Below are positions 56,401-64,000 of a stretch of DNA of 64,000 nt, piece by piece. The notes beneath the pieces were generated by a model, which saw only the letters and a list, made by a program, of their open reading frames with translations, was not told the origin of the DNA and ran no database searches. Origin of the DNA: Owenia fusiformis. Its lineage: Eukaryota > Annelida > Polychaeta > Sabellida > Oweniidae. Within the stretch, counting starts at the first letter, position 1. Each line of letters starts with the position of its first letter. The position numbers were made by a program, and so were the translations under genes. The DNA is taken from contig CAIIXF020000010.1 of assembly GCA_903813345.2 (NCBI GenBank), forward strand, positions 29,876,828 to 29,940,827, given 5' to 3'.

Positions 56401-58625
56401 TCTAACCACCGTAATCGCTCATCGACCTGCATCTTTCTGTTGTTATCTGTTTCTTTACTCAGATCTAAAATTAATAAGACATGAAAATTGATGTCCAAAA
56501 CCATTCATATTGTACATGCAAACCATTTGAATATTTCAGATTGATTAGTTTTTCGAAAATAACATGGCAGAGAAGCACTAAAATAAAACAGGTCACACAT
56601 TTGATTAGTCAAACCACTTACCACAACCAATCCAATATATACACATGTTATATGTTTAAAGTATGAATGTATTTTTCCATATGATATTGCACTGTTAGTC
56701 TTTTGATTGCTTATACGAAAAGAAAAAATGGGATGGAGTTTAAATGCAAGTTTGACCACCCCGCATTTTCAATGATTGAGTGGTGTCAAACGTTGACCTC
56801 TTTATCTTCAGTGTAGTAGTCTATCCAATATTTATACTACTTAGTGAGTAGTAAGTTTACAGACCACAAAAAAATCTTCAAAATTTTTGGCTGAGGAAAT
56901 TTCTAAAAATTAGCCAAAATTCCTTGTTTAGTCTTATTTATAGTTTATTTCAGTCCAAATAGTGATAAAAGTACGTACCCGATATAATAGTTGATAATTT
57001 TGCGAATCTATATATGTTCCATCAGTCATAGTTTCATGAAAATATAAGATATAAATATTTTCATTTTATTTTTCACCGCTGAAACTTATCCGCCATATTG
57101 TTTCTGTGTTGCTAGTAAGTTAATTTGCATAACTACGTTCAGTCGTTGTTTCCTTCACATTCTAAAGAGGCACTTAATTTTACTTTTAAACCATATATAA
57201 TATTTATTTAAATATTTTTTAATTAAGTTTGGGTAGTGGAATCTCAGAAATAGCAAATCTAAATGAAATCTCGTGCACCTTGTTTTCGGATGACGTCATA
57301 TGCGGAAGTGAAATTTTATTTTTAAAAACATTTTATTCTTTCGCGATAAAAAGGTAAATATCAGGAATAATCACCATTTTATATTTGATATTATTGCACT
57401 ATAACTTGTCTTTGATATGTATTGTTACATATGTAGTAGTAATTTTGTTTCTGTACGCGTTAGATAGCTCTAGACTGAAGTAGATATAGAAATGTGACTG
57501 TGTTGATTGAATTTTGGACAATTTTTAGGCAAATCTACACTCGCAAATGATAGTCGCCTGAATCTTGTGGGTGCACACTAGAATGAATTGAAGATGGAAA
57601 TCCAAACTTGTTTCTTATTTTTAATATTTTGCACAAGAATGATAAAATATAAGAACGCCAATTCGACCCCACATTTATGGGGGTAACATCTATGGACCAG
57701 ATGCGAGTAGAAATAATCTTGATTTATGTCATTTAATATTCAAAATTTAGTCAAAGTGACGTCATATTTGAAATCTTAAAATTGTAAACATGTAAAAGTA
57801 CATCTTGAAATATGGTTTCGAACATAGGCCCCGGGAACATGTATAAAAAAAGTCGACACAATTTTTTATACAAGTTCCCAGAGCCTATGGTTTTTTTCGA
57901 AAATTTTCGAAAATTTTTTATCTACTTTGAAATTTTTTTTGAAAATGTGACTTCTAGTTCAGGTTGATTTCCCCATAGACCCTAGTATGTATCCAACAGA
58001 CTGACTAGAAGTCAGTCTGTTATGATGTACTACTTTCCTGTGGAAATTGCAGTGAAATTTTTTGCACAAAATTATCAATTGGAGGAAACATTTTTTCAAT
58101 AAAATAAACATTACAAAATTTCAATTAAATAGTAAGGTACAATTAAATGCAATAAAAAGTAACACAGCATATTGTCTAGTGGAAATAAAGCTAGTTGAAG
58201 TAAAAATGTGCAAATTAATTTTACCCAATCGGCCATTTTGAATAGCACTTCCTATGTAAACAAATATTTGGAATTACCAAACTTTAACATATGTGCCTTA
58301 TAGTCTGAATATAATTCAGACTAAATAGGATATAGTCTACCATAGACCCCATGTTACAAAATCACAAAAAGTGAAATACCTTTTCTTGTATTATGAACAG
58401 ATAACATTTTCTTTTACTGGACATATTTTAATTTGCATAACTATTAGATACATTAGGGTTATATGAAAATTGAACAACTAAAACAGATTTCAGTTAAAGG
58501 GAACTTTCTACTATACCTGCCATGCTATCTGACTCAAATATGCCACCTGGTGGTGAAACTGATAACTTCCTACTCGCATCTTCGTGATTAAACACCAGTT
58601 CGACACCATTACTCCCAATCTTCAT
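1..58625 (-). CDS. Divergent dynein heavy chain, 5' 66 exons (gene continues past left edge)
   Basis: A very large minus-strand gene. I traced 66 exons by GT-AG boundaries, phase continuity and dynein similarity, giving about 3,730 codons before the edge. Domain order is tail (DHC_N1-like, about residues 200-1000), linker (DHC_N2-like, about 1200-1950), a low-complexity insert, AAA1 (P-loop near 2321), AAA2 (P-loop near 2752), AAA3 (P-loop near 3101) and AAA4. Dyneins couple ATP hydrolysis, mainly at AAA1, to movement on microtubules. Here AAA1 lacks the Walker A Thr, both Walker B acids and the sensor-I Asn, so ordinary motor activity is unlikely. The tail resembles axonemal heavy chains more than cytoplasmic ones. 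A DNHD1-like identity is possible but unproven, so no symbol is given. Start is the ATG at 58625, the first codon that opens the frame continued by the next exon. Residue numbers depend on this model. Confidence 0.9.
2843..8248 (-). CDS. Dynein exons 54-60: AAA3
   Basis: Exons at 8078-8248, 7682-7810, 7142-7302, 6667-6793, 6178-6386, 5808-5931 and 2843-3006. The lead-in is FTLAVIWAFGGTLEVQYRE. Walker A is canonical (GPNGCGKTS) and Walker B reads CLVDDLNLSQ, like FIDDLNMPQ of axonemal dyneins. The module ends HYIFTMNDLGRIFR, matching FHYVFNLRDLSRIF. AAA3 normally has a regulatory nucleotide site, and on sequence this is the best preserved site in the protein. A 2.8 kb intron (3007-5807) holds tandem repeats. 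Confidence 0.92.
3035..3270. repeat. Degenerate array of TTGAAGCTCATTG-type units
   Basis: Irregularly spaced copies of GAAGCTCATTGTT-like words, about 25-35 bp apart, just upstream in transcript sense of the exon 2843-3006. Confidence 0.65.
3466..3626. mobile_element. Small MITE-like element
   Basis: AAAACCAGGGGTCCGTTGTT at the left and its near complement ending ACAACGGGTCCTTGGTTT at the right form about 25-bp terminal inverted repeats around 110 bp of AT-rich DNA. Confidence 0.65.
4105..4440. repeat. About 26-bp tandem array, decaying rightward
   Basis: Exact units of AATCCAGTTTAATGGGTATTC followed by AAATAG at 4110-4215 give way to diverged copies up to about 4440. Confidence 0.88.
4610..5400. 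repeat. Compound minisatellite
   Basis: Repeats of TTACATTTATGTGGG and GTGTTAATATTATGGGAG, arranged in larger units of about 120 bp with TTAATTAGGTGG. Open frames on the plus strand are repeat artefacts. Confidence 0.92.
7545..7602 (-). pseudogene. Relic copy of the 3' half of dynein exon 7682-7810
   Basis: Read on the minus strand this gives ITPEAFVYNANVK then a GTATG donor, against IPPEAFVHNVNTE plus GTATG at the end of the true exon about 80 bp away. No matching 5' half or acceptor in frame is present, so it looks like a decayed exon duplicate rather than an alternative exon. Confidence 0.65.
8420..9979 (-). CDS. Dynein exons 50-53: AAA2
   Basis: Exons at 9822-9979, 9478-9595, 9002-9115 and 8420-8731. 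Walker A is intact (GPPGCGKTD). The Walker B region reads KILQMDGNLDP, keeping the Asp of the usual FDGDVD pattern, followed by NNERINVSDTLRFVWE. AAA2 in dyneins binds ATP structurally and supplies an arginine finger to AAA1 from the ATVSRCG motif. Here that motif reads PSVLANVGV, so the arginine is absent, in line with loss of the AAA1 site it would serve. Confidence 0.9.
9971..10155. repeat. About 50-55 bp tandem array at a dynein 3' splice site
   Basis: Three to four imperfect units with AAAATATATGTTGCA and TCAGATAGTCTCAAA. The first overlaps the acceptor and first bases of the AAA2 P-loop exon (TATGATCTGAAG). Confidence 0.8.
10243..11094 (-). CDS. Dynein exons 48-49: AAA1-AAA2 connection
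   Basis: Exons at 10597-11094 (498 nt) and 10243-10451, both phase-consistent. The long exon begins with the end of AAA1 (GWSLQTLKYVVFEAG), then a charged insertion of about 40 residues, then a helical part (ALRNSFMPRMKARDASIF) matching the AALRD..LPKL region of other heavy chains, then a Ser/Lys/Arg-rich stretch of about 45 residues. The second exon carries the AAA2 lead-in (NLGLLPGTAFQARVAQLAQL). The two low-complexity tracts are extra relative to ordinary dyneins. Confidence 0.87.
11333..21943 (-). CDS. Dynein exons 42-47: AAA1 module with degenerate nucleotide site
   Basis: Exons at 21657-21943, 20993-21122, 12446-12576, 11981-12078, 11728-11828 and 11333-11437. The run FGYEYMGSCTREVITPMTEKA is unmistakable AAA1. 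The P-loop spans two exons (GPS then GAGKLATI), with Leu where Thr/Ser should coordinate magnesium. The segment matching canonical CFDEFNR reads GLNNLNV, so both Walker B acids are Asn. The sensor-I stretch NPGYAGR is replaced by unrelated residues. The fold-level framework (LPATILNQFRAIAIMRPD and GFLNAGELAHKV) persists, so the domain is probably folded but catalytically dead. An 8.4 kb intron between 12577 and 20992 holds two TRIM-NHL genes. Confidence 0.9.
13349..15259 (+). CDS. TRIM-NHL E3 ubiquitin ligase, copy 1
   Basis: Single coding exon of 636 residues counted from the ATG at 13349 (context AAAATGG), the start shared with copy 2. An in-frame ATG at 13313 would add 12 residues. Order: C3HC4 RING (Cys15, Cys18, Cys30, His32, Cys35, Cys38, Cys55, Cys58), two B-boxes (about 94-140 and 155-195), a coiled coil (about 200-320), a linker, and NHL-type beta-propeller repeats to the end (patterns YPYGICTDQANHIFVADS and PLAVAINNEGQLLVGDS). 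TRIM-NHL proteins are RING ubiquitin ligases whose propeller binds RNA or protein. It lies in a dynein intron on the opposite strand. Directly after the stop, a GTAAAT donor and an acceptor ending at 15760 suggest a 3'-UTR intron. The exact substrate is unknown. Confidence 0.93.
   Translation: MASVIGDRHKEALTCGLCLDTLSEPRTLPCLHQYCLKCLHDLVEKIGLKEGSINCPECRHVCYVPQQGVAEFKVSPTITFLLDAYKDINLTQEPECSTCRETDETHIPAKVKCLDCNKKLCRRCCKLHDSFMQGHKTLELTGDSAHDLQTALQSIKERTVYCRKHPAKPLEIYCKVDKVVLCQLCYTLKHTGHDAEDIKETAAKNMKPIGALITQGKGLLDIYEQAIQDTQTYKSQLEQNAEDVTANINNYMNTLFQAIRKKFKSYTDQVAKEKETNVKQVMSHLGHLQLQKSITEGQVNKFCTIVDHVHPVELAGLIEQINDKAEQWSQQPKLEFNGKIAMDFKEGVIKDDRIEFGKVLVNKGLEINKRVKVPLKLMTKPTVKKHELQSEGIINLICTSVGDCVVTNESSQWSQNSKIYNAKYKQKRDLHEKYENVTIMNDGNIAFTDTSNTISIHNQSGDHVHDIICRELKNLSGITVNSEGDLIVCDLDTNTVHHVDPTTGASKSTSKPGMFELPYYVAYNRNDTVIVSDYRGHCIKGIDKNGEELFSYGELGDGDGQLRYPYGICTDQANHIFVADSWNKRVHMLSEDGKFIQHVLTHEDGLEYPLAVAINNEGQLLVGDSNGTLFIVNYRE
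15260..15830 (+). other. Probable 3'-UTR of TRIM copy 1, with putative intron
   Basis: The sequence after the stop reads GGTAAATA, a usable donor. The matching acceptor TTTGTTTCAG ends at 15760. Both signals recur at the same relative places after copy 2 (20121 and 20321), which supports a spliced 3' UTR or a conserved 3' flank. An AATAAA at about 15634 lies inside the putative intron. A 270-bp MITE-like insertion sits at 15336-15605 in this copy only. Confidence 0.4.
15336..15605. mobile_element. MITE-like insertion with about 25-bp inverted repeats
   Basis: The left end CTTTTACTCTTTAACTCATT and the right end, read on the reverse strand as CTTTTACTTTAACTCATCGC, form imperfect terminal inverted repeats. 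There is no coding potential. The otherwise homologous flank of TRIM copy 2 lacks this block, so it is an insertion after the gene duplication (or a loss from copy 2). No clear target-site duplication was seen. Confidence 0.6.
15831..17890. other. Spacer between the two TRIM copies
   Basis: About 2 kb of AT-rich sequence within the dynein intron. I see no convincing coding exon. A perfect CRE palindrome TGACGTCA is at 16854-16861. Short open frames here are what base composition predicts. Confidence 0.5.
18207..20120 (+). CDS. TRIM-NHL E3 ubiquitin ligase, copy 2
   Basis: Tandem paralogue of the gene at 13349, 637 residues from the ATG at 18207; an in-frame ATG at 18192 is less favoured. The domain layout is the same, with all RING and B-box Cys/His retained and no frameshift. 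The RING to coiled-coil half differs from copy 1 at only about ten positions. The linker and propeller differ more, including a one-residue insertion near NSSKIYN. The possible 3'-UTR intron is also shared (donor after the stop, acceptor ending at 20321). Shared sequence extends upstream to about 17.9 kb, but copy 2 has roughly 250 extra bases between that block and its ATG, possibly a 5'-UTR intron or an insertion. Confidence 0.93.
   Translation: MASVTGDHYKEALTCGLCLDTLSEPRTLPCLHQYCLKCLHDLVEKIGLKEGSINCPECRHVCYVPQQGVAEFKVSPTITFLLDAYKDINLTQEPECSTCRESDETHIPAKVKCLDCNKKLCRRCCKLHDSFMQGHKTLELTGDSAHDLQTALQSIKERTVYCRKHPAKPLEIYCKVDKVVLCQLCYTLKHTGHDAEDIKETAAKNMKPIGALITQGKGLLDIYEHAIEDTQVYKSQLEQNAEKVTANINNYMNTLFQAIRKKFKSYTDQVVKEKETNVKQVMSHLGHLQLQKSITEGQVNKFCTIVDHGHPVELAGLIEQINDKAEQWSQQPKLDFNGKIAMEFKEGVINDDRVEFGKVVVNKGLETNKRVKVPFKLMSKLTVKKHKLQSEGINDLTCTSGGDCVVANGSSQWSKNSSKIYNAKYNQKRDLHEKYENVTIMNDSNIAFTDRSNTISIHNQSGDHVHDIICSALEKLYGITVNSKGDLIVCDLNTKTVHHVDPTTGASKSTSKPGIFQSPYYVACNRNDTVIVSDYIGHCIKGIDKNGKEIFSYGEEGEGDGQLRYPYGICTDQANHIFVADSGNKRVHMLSEDGKFIQYFLTHEDGLDCPLAVAINNEGQLLVGDYKGNLFIVNYRE
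20491..20889. mobile_element. Fold-back (long inverted repeat) MITE-like element
   Basis: The ends TGATATCACT and AGTGATATCA are exact reverse complements, and the arms stay complementary far inward. Left landmarks GATCCACTCGATTACGCTGG, CGGTAACAAAATG, GTAGGCAGAATTC-like and TGTATCAGTATC all recur inverted on the right. The whole 399 bp could form one large hairpin with a short centre. It is non-coding and lies 100 bp from the dynein exon that carries the AAA1 P-loop. Confidence 0.75.
22072..25845 (-). CDS. Dynein exons 35-41: Ser/Gly/Arg-rich and charged insert before AAA1
   Basis: Exons at 25801-25845 (45 nt), 24456-24473 (18 nt, tentative), 23703-23811, 23374-23491, 23073-23187, 22701-22865 and 22072-22263. 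The short exons are symmetric and keep phase 1. Translated in order they give a Gly/Ser/Arg-rich chain (SQSGSRPVTRGSNI, GERAGSRSGSRLASSRV), then a conserved-looking segment with QMTQQVNEIIEQM, then two charged coiled or disordered exons rich in Lys and Glu. Ordinary heavy chains pass from linker to AAA1 without such an insert. Presumably a flexible, possibly phosphorylated region, but no function is shown by sequence. Confidence 0.7.
22216..22625. repeat. Three tandem copies of a dynein exon start, about 140 bp each
   Basis: Units begin near 22216, 22357 and 22500. The first contains the 5' end and acceptor of the real exon 22072-22263. The other two repeat that exon start (minus-strand TTTTCAG, then Leu-Glu-Pro-Gln-Thr-Ser-like codons), the intron 5' of it and the phrase ATGTTGCATTATGGGAA. 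The two extra copies run into stops and lack the rest of the exon. Confidence 0.85.
24191..24305 (+). repeat. Dispersed about 110-bp repeat, copy 1
   Basis: Shares ATGCAAAATGTCA, CTGCCATTTGTTACA, ATGCC, GTGGAGACCATAATAAT and GGTGGTGACA with five other sites in this window. GTCACCAC-type ends form short inverted repeats. Confidence 0.75.
24690..25300. repeat. Degenerate repeats with CTATGGGTA words
   Basis: Recurring ACTATGGGT and TTAACTACTG phrases at irregular 50-100 bp spacing in the intron between microexons. No coding signal. Confidence 0.5.
26077..35162 (-). CDS. Dynein exons 23-34: linker (DHC_N2)
   Basis: Exons at 34950-35162, 34466-34677, 33570-33789, 32842-32995, 32316-32491, 31271-31435, 30840-30927, 30347-30468, 29942-30077, 29415-29558, 28941-29089 and 26077-26266. 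Hallmarks are RHWKQLVRVTGG with LGELLSLGL, and FPRFYFLSMTDVL. The linker is the lever that docks on the AAA ring during the power stroke. The exon at 31271-31435 codes for an atypical Ser/Thr/Arg-rich segment of 55 residues and ends at a weak donor (GTCGGT). The last exon ends in an Arg/Ser/Gln-rich tract, also before a weak donor (GTTGGT), leading into the low-complexity insert. Confidence 0.87.
26318..26650. repeat. 30-bp tandem array
   Basis: About eleven units of AATGTTCAATATATAAATGC plus TATTTAAGAA. The 30-bp period gives an accidental open frame on the minus strand with a ten-residue repeat. It is non-coding intron. Confidence 0.93.
26846..26957. repeat. 29-bp perfect inverted repeat with paired loop
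   Basis: GTTATGTCACTATGACGTGA... at 26846-26874 is the exact reverse complement of 26929-26957. The 54-bp centre also pairs (GTTCTCCCAATATA with TATATTTGGGCAAGAAC), giving a hairpin of over 100 nt. Confidence 0.85.
27540..28300. repeat. About 31-bp minisatellite array
   Basis: Some twenty imperfect units built on CTTGATAATAAGGAAAGTAG and CTATATAGCCC, with unit-length changes. It fills much of the dynein intron 26267-28940. Confidence 0.92.
30117..30195 (-). pseudogene. Relic copy of dynein exon 29942-30077
   Basis: AAAGTCTCTATTTAC, GGCTTGTATCTTGGTGCAGG and neighbouring bases parallel AAAGTCTCTGTTCAC and GGCTGGCATCTTGGTACAGG of the adjacent exon, in the same order and spacing. It is degraded and not open as a full exon. 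Confidence 0.7.
32045..32310. repeat. AT-rich TAATATCATATGATA repeats
   Basis: About twelve variants of TCTAATATCATATGATAG, each nearly self-complementary, ending at the donor of the dynein exon 32316-32491. Confidence 0.85.
33003..33350. repeat. 71-bp tandem array starting at a dynein 3' splice site
   Basis: About five copies of a 71-bp unit beginning GCCTGTAAAAGACAAG. The first unit begins at the acceptor of the exon 32842-32995, and each copy re-creates the acceptor (minus TTTTACAG followed by GC). The units are nearly identical, so the array is recent. Confidence 0.92.
33388..33510 (+). repeat. Dispersed about 110-bp repeat, copy 2
   Basis: Contains AAGGCAAAATGTCACCACCC, GCCATTTGTTA, AAAAGTTGGAGACGATAACA and CACCACTTCTAGTGATGACA. 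It lies directly beside the 71-bp array. Confidence 0.8.
33833..33955 (+). repeat. Dispersed about 110-bp repeat, copy 3
   Basis: AAGGCAAACTGTCACCAACT, repeated TGCCAAA words, CATCCACAAAAAAGTTTGAG and ACGATGTTACCACTTCTG, only about 320 bp from copy 2. Confidence 0.75.
36326..36392. repeat. Hairpin in dynein intron
   Basis: AAAGGTGCTGTGTGAATAA and TTCTTTATACAGCACCTTT are near-complementary around about 28 bases. The rest of the intron 35163-37628, up to the 83-bp array, shows no other structure I can support. Confidence 0.65.
37195..37600. repeat. 83-bp tandem array
   Basis: Nearly identical 83-bp units with CACCACACCCCTTTTCCAAC and CATTTGCAAAGCTG, ending about 30 bp from the donor of dynein exon 37629-37751. 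Open frames seen here come from the repeat. Confidence 0.93.
37629..42081 (-). CDS. Dynein exons 18-22: end of tail, approach to linker
   Basis: Exons at 41986-42081, 41607-41776, 40692-40836, 38049-38189 and 37629-37751. The second encodes FKDYSFLWIQDVNQTFDEFL, matching the conserved FLWLED region, then a Ser/Pro/Arg-rich stretch of about 50 residues not typical of dyneins. The third ends VPSLDEFDAEID, and the fourth contains VGWLRVDL, the usual lead-in to the linker. The interval 38190-40691 between the third and fourth exons hosts an intronless GPCR gene on the opposite strand. Confidence 0.85.
38930..39255. repeat. About 110-bp repeat, three copies, upstream of the GPCR
   Basis: Three copies containing CAGAAGTAACTTGC, AGACTGTCTGTGCCGCATTA and AATGAGTATCAATCCAGT, with CAAACAAA tracts between. 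The last copy ends about 200 bp before the GPCR start. Confidence 0.9.
39449..40420 (+). CDS. Intronless class A (rhodopsin-like) GPCR
   Basis: 323 residues with seven hydrophobic segments (about 15-40, 50-74, 84-106, 128-151, 177-203, 236-260 and 271-292). Class A marks are Asn33 in TM1, Asp61 in TM2, ERY 107-109 ending TM3, SWMPF 250-254 in TM6 and NPIMY 286-290 in TM7. Cys83 or Cys88 with Cys167 could form the usual extracellular disulfide. An N-glycosylation site lies at Asn2, and a Cys305-Cys306 pair after helix 8 may be palmitoylated. TM4 lacks the usual Trp. The short loops and ERYVAILHPF suggest the melanocortin/adenosine/cannabinoid-like group, but the ligand is unknown. It lies in a dynein intron on the opposite strand, probably derived by retroposition or local expansion. 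Confidence 0.93.
   Translation: MNATSDNGFHLSDFDYMIIIVGLVLLAHIAVSNGLLVAAIFKKRLLHTPTHVLIGIVTTIDFLTGCIIFPLYIYARVFNNIYCPISFCLSYVFLHVSINIVLLIAIERYVAILHPFTYQKWMSLKTIKRAAVFASLVPFLNSIYIVIFYAILPSGLEILKNANDLRCLPPKLFPKAYGLIILGQLMLVGALIVVIYMKILVIVRKQLRDIAAMEIQISDNGNQRMNNQGIKKSIKKTLFLCFMAGFLILSWMPFTIVTILEYEEMSSSSVTWTFVLAIAALNPAVNPIMYGIYQKDYRNAIKQLCCRNTNDEVSEIPIIQTNN
40499..40599 (+). promoter_or_regulatory. Polyadenylation signals for the GPCR
   Basis: AATAAA occurs at 40499-40504, 79 bp after the stop codon, and again at 40594-40599. Both lie before the next dynein exon (40692), so either could end the transcript without overlapping it. Confidence 0.55.
42497..43877. mobile_element. 1.4-kb non-autonomous element with terminal inverted repeats
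   Basis: Starts CACTCTAAAAAAATATTACTT and ends with the near complement (TAATTATTTTTTAGAGTG). The inside is very AT-rich and full of diverged palindromic words such as AATTACTTAGTAATT. No open frame. It lies in a dynein intron (42082-44009). Confidence 0.6.
44010..50226 (-). CDS. Dynein exons 7-17: tail domain DHC_N1
   Basis: Exons at 50105-50226, 49547-49738, 49210-49441, 48834-48953, 48427-48546, 48199-48366, 47574-47756, 45565-45855, 45116-45351, 44541-44814 and 44010-44129. The fragments HRNMPPVVSKLLWV, VNLDPKLLLLLREI and LFEEGLNHYTWK are diagnostic of dynein tails, which bind intermediate and light chains and dimerise. All phases agree except at the fifth exon of this block. There the strong donor GTATGTG at 48451 would break the frame, and a donor at 48426 (GTAAAT) restores it, so that boundary is provisional. 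Confidence 0.85.
45355..45519. repeat. About 40-bp tandem array at a dynein 3' splice site
   Basis: Four units carrying TTAGAAAGACA and AATCTTRAATCAAATGTAAA follow directly upstream (in transcript sense) of the exon 45116-45351, starting at its acceptor. Confidence 0.85.
45856..47573. other. Dynein intron without genes
   Basis: 1.7 kb of AT-rich intron. Apart from the GTACT microsatellite I see only short open frames with no protein-like pattern on either strand. Confidence 0.5.
47088..47190. repeat. (GTACT)n microsatellite
   Basis: About twenty copies of the pentanucleotide CTGTA/GTACT with a few C changes. It gives repeating Tyr/Cys/Thr/Val/Leu frames on both strands that are not genes. 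Confidence 0.95.
48585..48722 (+). repeat. Dispersed about 150-bp repeat, copy A
   Basis: TTGAATCCTTAATAACTTCA, AATAGATTGGTAGGTCA and TTGTAATTTTGTCACCCC reappear inverted at 54534-54692. Confidence 0.8.
50454..50642 (+). repeat. Left terminal inverted repeat of mariner element
   Basis: 189 bp, the reverse complement of 52233-52421 apart from a few mismatches. The outer end is CAGGGTGATCC and the inner end is GGGGCAAATT. Confidence 0.93.
50739..50752. promoter_or_regulatory. X-box-like RFX site in the mariner leader
   Basis: GTTGCCATGGTAAC matches the RFX consensus (RYYNYY, spacer, RRNRAC) and sits in a 26-bp near-palindrome, 124 bp before the transposase ATG. RFX factors control ciliary genes. 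Whether it acts here is unknown. Confidence 0.4.
50876..52117 (+). CDS. Mariner transposase (two exons)
   Basis: Exon 1 is 50876-51571 and exon 2 is 51749-52117, with a 177-bp GT-AG intron. Joined, they give 354 residues, normal for mariner. Residues 1-115 form paired-type helix-turn-helix DNA-binding domains (GGRPVSSF between them). WVPHDLT at about 124-130 is the linker motif. The catalytic triad is Asp162 (SDES), Asp258 (HWDNAPTH) and Asp293 (YSPDLAPSD), with 34 residues between the last two: the DD34D signature. Reading through the donor hits a stop within a few codons, so splicing is needed for activity. No frameshift or stop breaks the frame. AATAAA follows at 52163. Confidence 0.93.
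52233..52421 (-). repeat. Right terminal inverted repeat of mariner element
   Basis: Partner of 50454-50642. It begins AATTTGCCCCGGG and ends GGATCACCCTG just before the TA duplication. Confidence 0.93.
52660..58625 (-). CDS. Dynein exons 1-6: N-terminal tail
   Basis: Exons at 58517-58625 (ATG), 56329-56464, 55487-55656, 54068-54261, 53186-53676 and 52660-52777. Phases agree throughout (1, 2, 1, 0, 2, 0). The third and fourth exons encode the globular start seen in axonemal heavy chains. The 491-bp exon opens the classic tail domain with the pattern FGPHPGPLDEISIWEQRL and a preceding ESTVIGWIKQI segment typical of DHC_N1. The first exon (about 36 residues, few hydrophobics) is the least certain because little in it can be checked by homology. 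No splice acceptor is obvious upstream of its ATG and an in-frame TAA lies just 5' of it. Confidence 0.82.
52838..52897 (-). pseudogene. Relic copy of the start of dynein exon 52660-52777
   Basis: CCCTCAATAGATTGTGGAAT and GATGGTAATAT match the true exon (CCCTCAGAAGATTGTGGAAT, GATGGTAATAT) some 120 bp away. The acceptor is not preserved. Confidence 0.7.
53039..53150 (+). repeat. Dispersed about 110-bp repeat, copy 4
   Basis: GTTAATATGCAAAATGCACC, CAGCCATTTGTTACAAATGC, TGAATGCCAACTG and GGAGACCACTTGTGGTG. Confidence 0.75.
54262..55486. other. Dynein intron without genes
   Basis: 1.2 kb of AT-rich intron. Only the dispersed repeat copy at 54534-54692 stands out. Confidence 0.5.
54534..54692 (-). 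repeat. Dispersed about 150-bp repeat, copy B (inverted)
   Basis: Reverse complement of the copy at 48585: GGGGTGACAAAATTACAA, TGACCTACCAATCTATTCC and TGAAGTTATTAATGATTCAA. Both are in dynein introns, about 6 kb apart. Confidence 0.8.
57285..57312. promoter_or_regulatory. CRE plus ETS site cluster in dynein intron 1
   Basis: TGACGTCA at 57291-57298 is followed by CGGAAGTG at 57303-57310, a pairing typical of TATA-less promoters. A second perfect TGACGTCA lies at 57757-57764. The function is inferred only. Confidence 0.35.
57830..58021. repeat. Two hairpins in dynein intron 1
   Basis: CATAGGCCCCGGGAACATGT pairs imperfectly with ACAAGTTCCCAGAGCCTATG (about 57830-57890). AACAGACTGACT pairs perfectly with AGTCAGTCTGTT at 57995-58021 around three bases. 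Confidence 0.7.
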
Positions 58626-59110
58626 GATTTATTCAAATATTTAGAATCTCTTCATTTTTTAAAAATTACAACTGAAACACAATTGAATGATGAATCACAG
58701 GTAAATGAAATCGAAGAGATTGGTCTATAAAAAGCACCCTTGTAAAAAAGCGTCCAATATTGATCAGATACCAATATACTGATATATTGCTCATATATCT
58801 CTTTTCTTGACTTCTTGCTATTCTTTCAGGAGAAATCAGAATACAATTCATCATGAGGTGAAATCTCCATGTAATAACTTAAACCCACATTGCTGCATAG
58901 TCCTAGGTGTGACATGCAAAAACAATTTATCAATCCAAAAGGTCACTGCAAATTAACACAAAAATGCAGCAACTGACATCCAAGTGCAGCAAATTAGGCA
59001 ACTAAATTTCTGACATCAAACTGGAGCAATTGACATCAATCTGCAGCAACTGACATCAATCTCCAGCAGCTGACATCAAACTACAGCAACTGACATCAAG
59101 CAGCAAAACA
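58626..59110. promoter_or_regulatory. Divergent intergenic region between dynein and BACE genes
   Basis: About 485 bp separate the two head-to-head start codons, so promoters of both genes may lie here. I see no TATA box, CCAAT box or RFX site that stands out. The right part (58964-59107) is a degenerate 17-18 bp minisatellite around CAGCAACTGACATCAA. Confidence 0.45.
58964..59107. repeat. Degenerate 17-18 bp minisatellite upstream of BACE
   Basis: About eight loose copies of a unit like GCAGCAACTGACATCAA end next to the BACE start codon, so they are probably in its 5' UTR or promoter. Confidence 0.7.
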
Positions 59111-63962
<4,852 letters not shown>

Positions 63963-64000
63963 TGAAGAATTCAAGAACATTTGATTTCCAGAGAATATTA

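Noticed and set aside
57085-57115. Short minus-strand start MADKFQR as an alternative dynein first exon
   Set aside because: The Kozak context is good, but its donor phase does not join the second exon without a stop.

Overview
This window is animal nuclear DNA, most likely from an invertebrate. The genes are split by GT-AG introns, which are AT-rich and full of microsatellites, minisatellites and small DNA transposons. The gene set (ciliary-type dynein, TRIM-NHL ligases, an intronless class A receptor, a BACE-type protease and a mariner element) fits a marine deuterostome or lophotrochozoan. I cannot resolve the phylum from sequence alone.

One gene dominates. A dynein heavy chain runs on the minus strand from about 58.6 kb to beyond the left edge. 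I could trace 66 exons, nearly all with consistent reading phase, giving about 3,730 residues: N-terminal tail (58.6-37.6 kb), linker (35.2-26.1 kb), a Ser/Gly/Arg-rich and charged insert built partly from microexons (25.8-22.1 kb), AAA1 (21.9-11.3 kb), AAA2 (10.5-8.4 kb), AAA3 (8.2-2.8 kb) and AAA4 (2.4 kb to the edge). The stalk, AAA5 and AAA6 lie outside. The key observation is that AAA1, the motor's main ATPase site, looks dead. Its Walker A Thr is Leu (GPSGAGKL), the Walker B Asp-Glu pair is Asn-Asn (GLNNLN) and the sensor-I NPGYAGR segment is gone, while AAA2 and AAA3 keep good P-loops. This is a candidate non-motile or divergent dynein, possibly DNHD1-like, although orthology is not established.

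Other genes sit on the plus strand inside dynein introns. Two near-identical single-coding-exon TRIM-NHL E3 ligase genes (13.3-15.3 and 18.2-20.1 kb) lie in an 8.4 kb intron that splits AAA1. An intronless rhodopsin-class GPCR lies at 39.4-40.4 kb. A complete mariner transposon (50,454-52,421) has TA target duplications, 189-bp inverted repeats and a DD34D transposase with one intron.

Right of dynein, and divergent from it across about 490 bp, a BACE-type (beta-secretase) aspartyl protease gene starts at 59.1 kb. Five exons are visible, including both catalytic Asp motifs, and the gene runs off the right edge.

The introns carry several tandem arrays, hairpin or MITE-like elements, a roughly 110-bp repeat family with six copies, and several degraded partial duplications of neighbouring dynein exons. 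Some tandem arrays begin exactly at a dynein 3' splice site.
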